Assembly (NCBI GenBank): GCA_023431345.1
Contig: JAEYWK010000213.1
Location: 8,937-72,936, forward strand
DNA length: 64,000 nt
Direction of reading: 5' to 3'
DNA from: Pseudomonadota bacterium
GTDB lineage: Bacteria > Myxococcota_A > Polyangia > Polyangiales > Polyangiaceae
Position numbers and translations under genes: made by a program. Positions 1 through 7,912 of the stretch are shown here, one piece after another. How positions within the stretch are numbered: position 1 is the stretch's first letter; every line of letters starts with the position of its first letter. A model generated the notes under the pieces. The model saw only the letters and a program-made list of their open reading frames with translations, was not told the DNA's origin and made no database searches.

Positions 1-56
1 ATTCAGTTAATTAGATGCCACACGGTCACGACCGAACCTCAGGCAGGATGCCCGGC

Positions 57-1550
57 ATGGCTGGCAAGGTCCTCATCGCCAACCGCGGCGAAATCGCGGT
101 GCGTATCGTGCGCGCGCTCGACGAGCTGGGTCTGCCCTCGGTAGCGGTGTACACCGACGCCGACCAGAACCCCGTCCATGCGCGGCGCGCCACCGAAGCG
201 GTGCGCATCGGCGAAGGCCGCTCTGCCTACCTCGACCCTGAGCGCATCGTCGCGACGGCCCGCGCTGCTGGCGCTTGGGGCATCCACCCCGGATATGGCT
301 TCCTCTCCGAGAGCGAGGAGCTGTGCGAGGCGTGTGAGCGCGCGGGGCTGGTCTTCATCGGCCCTCCCGCCCGAGCCATCTACGAGATGGGCGACAAGGC
401 GCGCGCGCGAGCGCGCATGCAGGAAGCCGGTGTGCCGGTCGTGCCCGGTGGCCCTGCGCACGACCTGGCCGAAGCCAAGCTCACCGCCAGCAAGGTCGGC
501 TATCCCGTGCTGCTCAAGGCGACGGCGGGCGGCGGCGGCAAGGGCATGCGCCGCGTCGAAGGCGAAGCGGAGCTCGAGCGGGCTCTGGAGCGGACGCGCA
601 GCGAAGCCGAAAAATCCTTCGGCGACGGCACCGTGTACATCGAGAAGGCCATCGACGGCGCGCGTCACGTCGAGGTGCAGGTGCTGGGTGACCGGCACGG
701 TAACTTGGTGCACTTGCTCGAGCGGGACTGCTCGCTGCAGCGCAGGCATCAAAAAATCATCGAGGAAACGCCGTGCCCAGCGCTGGAAGAGACGACGCGC
801 GCGGCGATGTGCCAGGTCGCGCTGACCGGCTCGCGCGCCATCGGCTACTACTCGGCAGGGACGTTCGAGTTCCTGCTCGGCCGCGATCAGAGCTTCTACT
901 TTCTCGAGATGAACACGCGCCTGCAGGTCGAGCACCCGATCACCGAGCTCGTCACGGGCATCGACTTGGTTCAGGAAATGGTGCGCATCGCCGATGGCGC
1001 GACGCTCGGCTTCGAGCGCGTGGAGCGGCGCAGCGTGGCGATCGAGGCGCGGGTCTACGCCGAGGCTCCCGAGCAAGGCTTCTTGCCCGCGCCGGGACGG
1101 ATCGAGCTGCTCTCGGCGCCGGGCGGCCCCTTCGTGCGGGACGACAGCGGCGTGGTCAGCGGCTCCTGGGTGAGCCCAGATTTCGATCCGCTGCTCTCCA
1201 AGCTGTGCGCTTGGGCGCCGACGCGCGCGCTCGCTCTCGCGCGGCTCCAGCGGGCGCTCGCCGAATACACCGTGCTCGGCGTCGCGACCAACCTCGACTT
1301 CTTGCAGCGCTTGCTCGCCCACCCGCGCGTGCTGGCCGGCGACTACGACACGACCTTCGTGGAGGCGCACGCCGCCGAGCTCTCCGCGCCCACCGCCAGC
1401 GACGACGAGAGCCTGCGCGAAGCCCTGCTCCTCACTGCGCTCGCGGTCGACTCCGACGCGCGCGCCTCCCGCGCCACGCGCGCCCACGAGGATTCTGCCG
1501 CTTCAGGCTGGCGTAACGCCCGCGCCGCTTCGGTCAGCCGCTTTCGTTAG
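57..1550 (+). CDS. accC: Biotin carboxylase subunit of an acyl-CoA carboxylase (AccC/PccA-type)
   Basis: ATP-grasp enzyme that carboxylates biotin using bicarbonate and ATP, for acetyl-CoA or another acyl-CoA carboxylase in the cytoplasm. The N-terminal KVLIANRGEIAVRI motif, the glycine-rich ATP loop GGGGKGMR and the EMNTRLQVEHPITE catalytic block are all present, followed by the biotin carboxylase C-terminal domain. I prefer the ATG at 57 because family members begin only a few residues before KVLIANRGE; ATGs at 15 and 48 are alternatives. The product is about 497 aa, longer than E. coli AccC (about 450). The last 60 residues (after FLQRLLAHPRVLAGDYDTTF) resemble the start of the linker of propionyl/methylcrotonyl-CoA carboxylase alpha chains, but no biotinyl MKM motif follows. 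A separate biotin carrier protein is therefore needed. The downstream gene is convergent, so any partner would lie upstream of the window. Confidence 0.93.
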   Translation: MAGKVLIANRGEIAVRIVRALDELGLPSVAVYTDADQNPVHARRATEAVRIGEGRSAYLDPERIVATARAAGAWGIHPGYGFLSESEELCEACERAGLVFIGPPARAIYEMGDKARARARMQEAGVPVVPGGPAHDLAEAKLTASKVGYPVLLKATAGGGGKGMRRVEGEAELERALERTRSEAEKSFGDGTVYIEKAIDGARHVEVQVLGDRHGNLVHLLERDCSLQRRHQKIIEETPCPALEETTRAAMCQVALTGSRAIGYYSAGTFEFLLGRDQSFYFLEMNTRLQVEHPITELVTGIDLVQEMVRIADGATLGFERVERRSVAIEARVYAEAPEQGFLPAPGRIELLSAPGGPFVRDDSGVVSGSWVSPDFDPLLSKLCAWAPTRALALARLQRALAEYTVLGVATNLDFLQRLLAHPRVLAGDYDTTFVEAHAAELSAPTASDDESLREALLLTALAVDSDARASRATRAHEDSAASGWRNARAASVSRFR

Positions 1551-1649
1551 CTCGCAAAGCACGGCCGATCACGCCGCCCCTCCCCCACGCGGCGGCTCTG
1601 TTCGGCGCTAGCTCGTGAACTTCGTTGCCCCAGCAAACCGTTTGTCGCG

Positions 1650-2384
1650 CTAGCTGCTGGGCGTGACGCCGACGCGCGTGAGCACGCTGCGAACCACGTC
1701 GTTCAGCGTCGAGAGGTGCAGGCCGAACGCGCGCGACTCCGCGTCGTCGAAGCGCATCCCGAGCAGACGACGCACACGCAGGCGTCCTCGAAACGCCGCG
1801 AGCCTGACCGCCTCTTCATGGAGACCGAGCGCCTCCGCGGCTTCGGCAGGAGGCATCGCGTCGAGCACGCACAGCGTGAACGCGATACGGAACGACTCCG
1901 GCAGGGCATCCACGCCGTCCTCGAGCTGGCGCACCAAGTCTCGCTGACGATGGAAGCGTGCCTCTGGCGGAGGCGGCGTCGAGCCGCGGCGCAAGCTCTC
2001 GAGCGCGCCGTGCGTCGCGATGCGGCTCATCCAGTCGCCGAAGCGCAGGCGACGATCGTAGATGGAGAGGCTCTCGTAGCCGCGCACGAAGGCGGCGCGC
2101 ACCACCTCTTCGGCCGCGACCGGGCTACCGACGATGCCGCGCGCGATGCGGTAGAGCTGCGCTGCCGTGCGGCGCATCAAGGTCTCGTAGTGCTCGCCCT
2201 CACCGCGGCTGACGCGGTCGACGAGCAGCTCGTCGCTCAGCAGGTCAGTGCCGGGGGACGACAAGACTTCTGGGCCGGCCAGGGCAGCGAGCTCTTGCAC
2301 CTGCACTCGCGCTACCGTGAAGGAGCCGCTGCTGGGTCCGGAGCGGCTTTTGCGTTCGCGTTGCTGAGGCTTGGCCTCGCTCAT
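1650..2384 (-). CDS. ECF-like RNA polymerase sigma factor (sigma-70 family)
   Basis: Directs RNA polymerase to a stress or envelope regulon. About 244 aa from the ATG at 2384, which is preceded by a good GAGAGGG Shine-Dalgarno. A much longer frame runs upstream but lacks conservation features. Region 2 is seen at about residues 60-130 (YETLMRRTAAQLYRIARGI, then a WMSRIATHGALESLRR helix) and region 4 at about 155-205 (LPESFRIAFTLCVLDAMPPAEAAEALGLHEEAV, the helix-turn-helix). Region 2 is divergent: the usual D-L-x-Q-E-x-F is replaced by AEEVVRAAFVRGY. It has a short C-terminal tail and a roughly 45-residue N-terminal extension. No anti-sigma gene is adjacent, unlike the other two sigma genes in this window. 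The long upstream leader with inverted repeats suggests tight control. Confidence 0.85.
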   Translation of the reverse strand: MSEAKPQQRERKSRSGPSSGSFTVARVQVQELAALAGPEVLSSPGTDLLSDELLVDRVSRGEGEHYETLMRRTAAQLYRIARGIVGSPVAAEEVVRAAFVRGYESLSIYDRRLRFGDWMSRIATHGALESLRRGSTPPPPEARFHRQRDLVRQLEDGVDALPESFRIAFTLCVLDAMPPAEAAEALGLHEEAVRLAAFRGRLRVRRLLGMRFDDAESRAFGLHLSTLNDVVRSVLTRVGVTPSS

Positions 2385-2398
2385 CAGGATTTCCCTCT

Positions 2399-2419
2399 CG
2401 AGCAGGACATCCCTGCTCG
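2399..2419 (-). promoter_or_regulatory. RBS-proximal hairpin upstream of sigma factor
   Basis: Perfect 8-nt inverted repeat with a 5-nt loop. On the transcript it ends immediately before the AGAGGG Shine-Dalgarno of the sigma gene starting at 2384. It could be an operator or an RNA hairpin that modulates ribosome access. There is no T-run, so a simple intrinsic terminator is unlikely. Confidence 0.5.
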
Positions 2420-2645
2420 CCTGTTTTCCCGAACCTGAGTGTTTCGCCCAGGCGCCATTTCCGTTTACGGAAACAACTTCCTTTTTACCCCCGATAACGG
2501 CGTCGCGGGAGGCCGAAAGCGCGGCTGAGTCCGCTACTTCTGATCTGGCGTTAGCGGCTGTTGCGGCGTGCCACGTCGCCATGGCCCCCGGGTACCAAAG
2601 CGCCACGGTCTCTTGCTCGCACAGAGGTGCGCGGCGCTCTGTCCG

Positions 2646-2675
2646 CCTGCACGTACCTGCACGCGCCTGCACCCG
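2646..2675. repeat. Three 10-bp direct repeats (CCTGCAC core)
   Basis: Three consecutive 10-bp units, CCTGCACGTA, CCTGCACGCG and CCTGCACCCG, sit about 260-290 bp upstream of the sigma-factor start and just downstream of the kinase stop. The spacing of one helical turn suits a protein-binding array, but no function is known. Confidence 0.45.
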
Positions 2676-2726
2676 CGCCTCAAGCATCAGAGTGTCATTG
2701 TTTTGACGCCGCGCGCGCGAGGCGGT

Positions 2727-5459
2727 TCACGACGCCCAGGCGCGGCGAGTATCGGCAAAGGCGCTAACTAAATCACCAGCACCGGATTCGCGCGCCACTG
2801 CTATGGCTTGGTCGATGTAGCCCATGGCTTCCGACGCCCGGCGGCGCCCGTGCGCGACGTGAGCCAGGGCCGAGAGGACGCGGGCTCGGTCGGTGCCGCT
2901 CGGGCCCGCGACGTCGAGCGCTTCCCGCAACACGCCCTCCGCATCGGCGAAGTTTCCGGCGCGCGTGAGGGACGCGCCGAGCTTGCGGCCGAAGATCAGG
3001 ACGGCGCGTAGCGGGTCATCGAGCTCCCCTCGCGCGATCTCTTGGCGTGCGATCTCGAGCCCGCGGCGAAGGGCGAGCACCTCGGTCGCGGTGTCACCGC
3101 GGGCGGCGGCACGCTCCGCGACCTGCTCGAGCAGCAGCAGGGCCTGAAACGAGTCCCCGGCGTAATAGGCGTGCTGCGCTCGCGCCTCGATCGGCGCGGA
3201 CAAGCGCTCGCACGCGCGCAGCGCCCGACTGTGCAAGTCTTTCTTCACCGCCGCGGGGATGCCGAGCAGCACGATGTCGCGCAAGAGGGGGTGCGACGTC
3301 GAGACCCGGCCGTCGACGATCGCGATCATGCCGGTTCGGCGCAGCTCGGGCAACGTGCCCTCCACGCTCTCGCCGCGCAAGATCTCCGAGGCAACCTCGG
3401 GCTTGATTTGGTCGCCCATGACCGCGAGCGCCTGCAGGGTGCGGCGCGCAGCCGGATCGAGCGTGTCGACCCGAAGGGCGATCAAATCGGCGAGGCGCGC
3501 GGGCGGATCGCTGCCGCCCTCTTGCGTGTAACGCAGCACCTGCTCCACGTACATCGGCAGCAGGCCGCGTCCGGTGTCGTCCGCGCGAGCCCCGCTGCGG
3601 CTCGGGCGCAAGAGCCGCATGACGGCCGGCGGCGGCAACCCGGGCAAGATGCGCGCGGCCGCTTCCGCGCCCCAGCCCGCCTCGAAGCCTGGCGTATGAG
3701 CGGCGAGGAACAGCGCCGAGAGCCGCGGCGGCTCGCCGAGGACATCCGCGAAGGCGTTGCGGCTCGGACCGTCGACGCGCTGCAGATCGTCGATCGCGAG
3801 CACGATCCGCCCCGACTTGGAGCGCTTCGCGGCCCGCGTCAGGGCCCAGCGTAGCGCCTCCGCCAAGCCCAGCCGTCGCTCTTGGGGCGAGCGAATGTCG
3901 TGACGCTTGGGGGAGTTGTCGAACAGCTCCGCCAGGCCGCCCTCGGCGTCGGGGCTGGCGTCCGCGAACGTGAGCTCGCTCCTCTCGATCTCCGACAAGC
4001 CCGCGAGCGACTCGATCGCCACGCGCAGCGCGTAGCCCGCGACCTCGGCGTGGTACGGGTCCGGCCCCGTACCCGCGACCAGATCCCCATCGGAGGCTGC
4101 GCGCAGAAGCAGCTCGCTGATCAGGCGCGTCTTGCCTGCGCCTTGCTCACCGATGAGGCGCGCCCCCATCAGGCCGCCGCGCACTTGCTGCCGCCTATCT
4201 TCGAGCCACGAGACGTCGTCGTCACGCGCGACGAGCGGCAGCGGCAGCGACGGGTGCGTGTGATTCTCGGGCATCACGCTCCTGGCCGGCAGGCGCACGC
4301 CGCACTCGAGGCAGAATTTGGCCACCGGAACCTGATGGCCGCAGCCGGGGCACGCGAGCGTCACGCCGCCCGCGAGCGACGGCGGCGGTAGCGAAAAGCG
4401 CTGCTCGGGGGGGACGCTCTCGGCGAGCGCCAGCGCGTTCTTCAGCGCGTCGGCGAACTCGATGGCGTCTTGGTACCGCTTGCGAGCATCTTTCGCGAGC
4501 GCCTTGTTCACCACCATCACGAGCGGCTCCGGGATCGTCCGCTCAGGGGCGACCTGGCGCGGATCCGGCACGGGGATGGTCATGTGCATCATGACCACCT
4601 GCGTCGGGCTATCGGCCTCGAACGGCAGCCGCCCCGTCAGCAGCTGGAACAAGATGACGCCCATGGCGTACAGATCGCTGCGGCCGTCGATCGGATCGCC
4701 GCGGCCCTGCTCGGGGGCCATGTAGTCGGGCGTACCGCAGACGATGCCGGGGCTGGTGACGCTCGGCCCTTGCGCGTCCGCGCGCAGCTTGGCCAAGCCG
4801 AAGTCGACCACCTTCACGAAGTCACCGCCGCGACGCAGCGGCTCCAAGATGATGTTTTCGGGCTTCAGGTCACGATGAACGATGCCCAAGTCGTGCGCTT
4901 CGCTCAGCGCCGCCAAAGTTTGGCGCAAGACGTCGACGATGCGCGAGAAAGCGAGCGGCCCTTCTTCGTAGGCCACGCGCGCCAAATCCTTGCCGCGCAA
5001 GAACTCCATCACCAGGTAAGGCTGGCCGTCGTCGGTGCGACCGAAGTCGAACACCGCGATGGAGTTCGGGTGGTTGAGCTGACTGGCGGCGCGCGCCTCG
5101 GTGATGAAGCGCAGCGCGGAGTTGTCGTCGGACAGCAGGTGGGGATGAATGATCTTCACCGCGACCGTGCGCCCGAGCGCGCTCTGCTCGGCGCGGTAGA
5201 CGCGGCCCATCCCGCCGACGCTGATCAAGTCGAGGATGTGATAGCCGCCGGGCAGCGTCTTGCCGACGAACTTGTCGTCCGTCGTCGACCCCATCGTGCC
5301 GATCGGGAAGCCGCACGCGGGACAGTATTGATGCTCACTCGCGCAGCCGGCACCGCAGTGGGGGCAAGTTCGAAGGGAGGGCTGGGCTTGAGCGTTCACC
5401 AAATGCTCCGAGGGCCCGGCCGAGGCGGCCGCGCCCAGATAAGACCGGAGAATGGCCAT
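2727..5459 (-). CDS. Large Ser/Thr protein kinase with two zinc ribbons, AAA ATPase and TPR-like tail
   Basis: Hanks-type kinase of about 910 aa, predicted cytoplasmic. The ATG at 5459 is chosen because the first zinc ribbon follows directly; the frame continues upstream without features. Order seen: zinc ribbon (CPHCG...CPACG, residues 32-50); kinase domain about 72-340 with glycine loop VGGMGRVYRA, AVK lysine at about 102, HRDLKPEN at 195-202, DFG at 219-221 and APE at 248-250; second zinc ribbon CPGCG...CLECG (370-387); and an ATPase module with Walker A GEQGAGKT (437-444) and a Walker B-like VLAIDDLQ. An alpha-helical repeat tail with TPR-like helices reaches the C-terminus. This resembles kinase-coupled, MalT/AAA_16-like signalling ATPases common in myxobacteria. 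It is divergent from the MshEN gene at 5602, with 142 bp between them. Ligand and targets are unknown. Confidence 0.92.
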   Translation of the reverse strand: MAILRSYLGAAASAGPSEHLVNAQAQPSLRTCPHCGAGCASEHQYCPACGFPIGTMGSTTDDKFVGKTLPGGYHILDLISVGGMGRVYRAEQSALGRTVAVKIIHPHLLSDDNSALRFITEARAASQLNHPNSIAVFDFGRTDDGQPYLVMEFLRGKDLARVAYEEGPLAFSRIVDVLRQTLAALSEAHDLGIVHRDLKPENIILEPLRRGGDFVKVVDFGLAKLRADAQGPSVTSPGIVCGTPDYMAPEQGRGDPIDGRSDLYAMGVILFQLLTGRLPFEADSPTQVVMMHMTIPVPDPRQVAPERTIPEPLVMVVNKALAKDARKRYQDAIEFADALKNALALAESVPPEQRFSLPPPSLAGGVTLACPGCGHQVPVAKFCLECGVRLPARSVMPENHTHPSLPLPLVARDDDVSWLEDRRQQVRGGLMGARLIGEQGAGKTRLISELLLRAASDGDLVAGTGPDPYHAEVAGYALRVAIESLAGLSEIERSELTFADASPDAEGGLAELFDNSPKRHDIRSPQERRLGLAEALRWALTRAAKRSKSGRIVLAIDDLQRVDGPSRNAFADVLGEPPRLSALFLAAHTPGFEAGWGAEAAARILPGLPPPAVMRLLRPSRSGARADDTGRGLLPMYVEQVLRYTQEGGSDPPARLADLIALRVDTLDPAARRTLQALAVMGDQIKPEVASEILRGESVEGTLPELRRTGMIAIVDGRVSTSHPLLRDIVLLGIPAAVKKDLHSRALRACERLSAPIEARAQHAYYAGDSFQALLLLEQVAERAAARGDTATEVLALRRGLEIARQEIARGELDDPLRAVLIFGRKLGASLTRAGNFADAEGVLREALDVAGPSGTDRARVLSALAHVAHGRRRASEAMGYIDQAIAVARESGAGDLVSAFADTRRAWAS

Positions 5460-5601
5460 TCTATCCGAGGCAGTGCCGACCGCTAGCCCCCCGCACGAGA
5501 GGCGGCGGGCGGCGCTGCTTTGAGCCACGTTTTTCGAGGCCGGGGGCGCGCCCGCGGCTCGAGCGGCCAAAAGTGGTCCGATCTGCCGGCCGAGGGTAGG
5601 C

Positions 5602-6645
5602 TTGAGGGATATGGTCCCGGCTCGTGTCAGGCTCGGCGAGCTGCTCGTCGAGGCGCAGATTATTACCCGAGAGCAGCTCGAAGACGTCCTGAACCTGCAA
5701 AAGCGGGATGGACGGCGGATCGGAACGCTGCTGGTGGACGCCGGCCTCGTCAGCGAGACGCAGGTCACTCAGATCCTCAGCCAGCAGCTGAGCGTGCCCT
5801 GGGTCTCCCTCTATCACATCGAATTTTCGCGCCAGCTCCTGAACTTGGTGAGCCAGGAGCTCGCCGAGCGCTATTGCCTGGTGCCGATCTTCGTGCGGAA
5901 GGTGCGCGGCCTCGGGCAAACACTGTACGTCGCCATGGACGACCCGAGCGACGAGCGCGCTCAGAGCGAGCTCAGTCAGTTCTCGGGTCTGCCCGTGCGC
6001 GCAATGATCGCCCCGCCCTCCGACATCCGCGCCGCTATTCGAGCCTACTACGGCCTCGGCAAAGACGCGGCGTCGCTGTCCGAAGCCGTGGCCGAGGCCG
6101 AGGCCGAGCGTCGCCCCGCCGCGCCCGCGCCCGCGCCCGCCGCGGGTCAACCAGCAGCCGCTCCTGCAGCGGTCGCGCCTGCCTCACCTGCGGCCGCGCT
6201 GGCCTCACCTGCTCCTGCTCCGCCCGAGGCGGCGCCCGACGTGCGCGCTCCCGGCAGCGGCGACAGCGACGACTCACCGGATAGCAGCCCCGAGATCGAG
6301 GCGCACGAGATCCCCATGCCCAAGCGCGGTAAGCAGCCGCGCATGGTGACGCTGACACTGCTCGACGGCACGAAGGTCCATCTCCCCGCGAAGCCGAGCG
6401 CCCCGAGCAAGCCCCGCCTGCCGAGCGATCCCCCCGCGGCGGAAGCCAACCCTGCGCCCGCGGAGGGGCTCACGGCGCGCGACTTGTCGGCGGCCTTGCG
6501 CGCGGTGGCTCACGGCGCGGACGCCAGCGAAATTCTCGGGGGAAACGTGCGCTGGGAAGCGCTGTTCTCCGCGCTGCTCTCGCTGATGCTGAAGAAGCAC
6601 CTCATCGCCGATTGGGAGTTCGTCGAAGAGTACAGGAAGGTGTAG
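5602..6645 (+). CDS. Stand-alone GspE N-terminal (MshEN-type) domain protein
   Basis: About 347 aa. Residues 8-150 match the type II secretion/type IV pilus ATPase N-terminal domain: RLGELLVEAQIITREQLEDV followed by an RRIGTLLVDAGLVSETQV repeat, the paired motifs that bind cyclic di-GMP in MshE-type proteins. Then comes a 110-residue Ala/Pro-rich linker (about 170-280) and a C-terminal segment ending LMLKKHLIADWEFVEEYRKV. No Walker motifs follow, so it cannot be a secretion ATPase. The TTG at 5602 has GAGGG five bases upstream; an ATG at 5611 is the alternative but sits almost on top of its own GAGGGA. It is divergent from the large kinase gene. A c-di-GMP sensor or adaptor role is inference. 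Confidence 0.8.
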   Translation: MRDMVPARVRLGELLVEAQIITREQLEDVLNLQKRDGRRIGTLLVDAGLVSETQVTQILSQQLSVPWVSLYHIEFSRQLLNLVSQELAERYCLVPIFVRKVRGLGQTLYVAMDDPSDERAQSELSQFSGLPVRAMIAPPSDIRAAIRAYYGLGKDAASLSEAVAEAEAERRPAAPAPAPAAGQPAAAPAAVAPASPAAALASPAPAPPEAAPDVRAPGSGDSDDSPDSSPEIEAHEIPMPKRGKQPRMVTLTLLDGTKVHLPAKPSAPSKPRLPSDPPAAEANPAPAEGLTARDLSAALRAVAHGADASEILGGNVRWEALFSALLSLMLKKHLIADWEFVEEYRKV

Positions 6646-6661
6646 CGAGGGCGGCCGGCGC

Positions 6662-7912
6662 TCAGGCCAGCGGCAGCGCCCGCGACAGCACGAGCTTGAG
6701 GTAGCGCCCTTCGAGGTGACCGGCCGCGTAAGGGTGGTCGACCGCGTGCGCCGCCTCGTGCACCACCGTGAGGCGCTGCGACGCGCGGGCCGCGCCCTCG
6801 GCGAGAGTTTGCCGAAAGGCCTCGGGCGACACCTGCGCCGTGCAGCTCGCGGCCGCGTAGAGTCCGCCTGGCTCCAGCACCGACAGCGAGGCGGCGTGGA
6901 GCTTCTTGTACGCGCGCAGCGCGCCGAACAGCTCCGAGCGCGAGCTGGCGAAGCTGGGCGGATCGGCGATCACCATGTCCCAGCGCCGGCCCGCCGCGCG
7001 GGCGGCCGTCAAGAACTCGAACACGTCTTGCGCCACGCCTTCGTGTAGCTCCGGCGCGAGCCCGTTGTGGAGCACGTTGCGCGAAGCGGCCGCGATGGCG
7101 GGGGCGGCGATGTCGACGCTGGTGACGTGGGAGGCCCCGCCCGCCGCGCACGACACCGAAAAGCCGCCCGTGTACGAGAACAGGTTCAGGACGCGCTTAC
7201 CGCGGCACAGCCCGCGCAAATAATGGCGGTTCTCCCGGTGGTCGAGGAACAGTCCCGTCTTCTGGCCCGCCTCGAAGTCGACCTCGTAGCGCAGGCCGTG
7301 CTCCCGCACCATCGCCACCTCGGGCAGCGGGGCGCCGCTCAGCGGGCGGAGCTCGGAAGCTCGATCTTTGCGGCGCGTGACGCGCTCACACACGCTCACG
7401 ACTTCGGGACGCGCCGCGAGCGCCGCCGCGACCCACGCCACCACTTGCCGCAGCGAGCTCGAATAGCTGACGATGATGGCGAAGCCAGCGTACACGTCGA
7501 CGACGACGCCGGGCACGCCGTCGCCTTCGCCGAAGAGCAAGCGAAAGGCGTCGGTCTCGGGCGGGAGCAGCCGCGTGCGCAGCTGCCAGGCTTCGTCGAT
7601 GCGCGCCGCGATCCACGCCGCGTCTGGTCTCTGGCGCCGCGAGAAGACGCGCAGCGCGATGGGCGAGTCGGTGTCCCAAAGCGCGAACGCCTGGAAGCGA
7701 CCGCTCGCGATGCGCACGAACGTGCCCGCTTCCGCGCGGAAGCGCGGGGGCACGTGATCGCGATACACCCAAGGGTGCCCACCGGCGAGGCGCCCCTCCA
7801 GCGAGTCGGGCAGCACCAGCAGCGACGGATCACGCTGAGGGACGTGCGAGGTCGAGGCAGGGGGCTCTGCGCCAGGCTTCGTATTGCCAGCGCGTCGCGA
7901 AGGCTTCTTCAC
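6662..7912 (-). CDS. rlmI: Class I SAM-dependent rRNA methyltransferase, RlmI/YccW family
   Basis: Predicted 23S rRNA (cytosine-5) methyltransferase or close relative, about 416 aa, cytoplasmic. An N-terminal PUA-like RNA-binding domain (LPDSLEGRLAGGHPWVYRDHV, about residues 33-110) is followed by a central EEHD-like region with QKTGLFLDHRENR. The Rossmann methyltransferase fold has motif I VLNLFSYTGGFSV and motif IV IADPPSF; catalytic-type Cys residues are seen near SCAAGG and AASCTA. The first about 28 residues are a Pro/Ser-rich extension. The start ATG overlaps the stop of the LacI-family gene by 4 bp (ATGA), so the two are translationally coupled. The exact target base cannot be read from sequence, so rlmI is a family-level assignment. 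Confidence 0.85.
   Translation of the reverse strand: MKKPSRRAGNTKPGAEPPASTSHVPQRDPSLLVLPDSLEGRLAGGHPWVYRDHVPPRFRAEAGTFVRIASGRFQAFALWDTDSPIALRVFSRRQRPDAAWIAARIDEAWQLRTRLLPPETDAFRLLFGEGDGVPGVVVDVYAGFAIIVSYSSSLRQVVAWVAAALAARPEVVSVCERVTRRKDRASELRPLSGAPLPEVAMVREHGLRYEVDFEAGQKTGLFLDHRENRHYLRGLCRGKRVLNLFSYTGGFSVSCAAGGASHVTSVDIAAPAIAAASRNVLHNGLAPELHEGVAQDVFEFLTAARAAGRRWDMVIADPPSFASSRSELFGALRAYKKLHAASLSVLEPGGLYAAASCTAQVSPEAFRQTLAEGAARASQRLTVVHEAAHAVDHPYAAGHLEGRYLKLVLSRALPLA

Larger units (their letters stand above)
2385..2726 (-). promoter_or_regulatory. 342-bp structured leader/promoter region of the sigma factor gene
   Basis: The only gene-free stretch above 300 bp in the window, lying between the kinase stop and the sigma-factor start, with a visibly AT-richer core. 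Seen directly: a perfect 8-bp inverted repeat CGAGCAGG/CCTGCTCG with a 5-nt loop at 2399-2419, abutting the Shine-Dalgarno; a second perfect inverted repeat TTTCCG-TTTA-CGGAAA at 2458-2473; and three 10-bp direct repeats (CCTGCAC core on the plus strand) at 2646-2675. No convincing -35/-10 pair was recognised. The elements are compatible with repressor or activator sites and an RBS-proximal hairpin controlling sigma-factor synthesis, which is inference. Confidence 0.55.
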
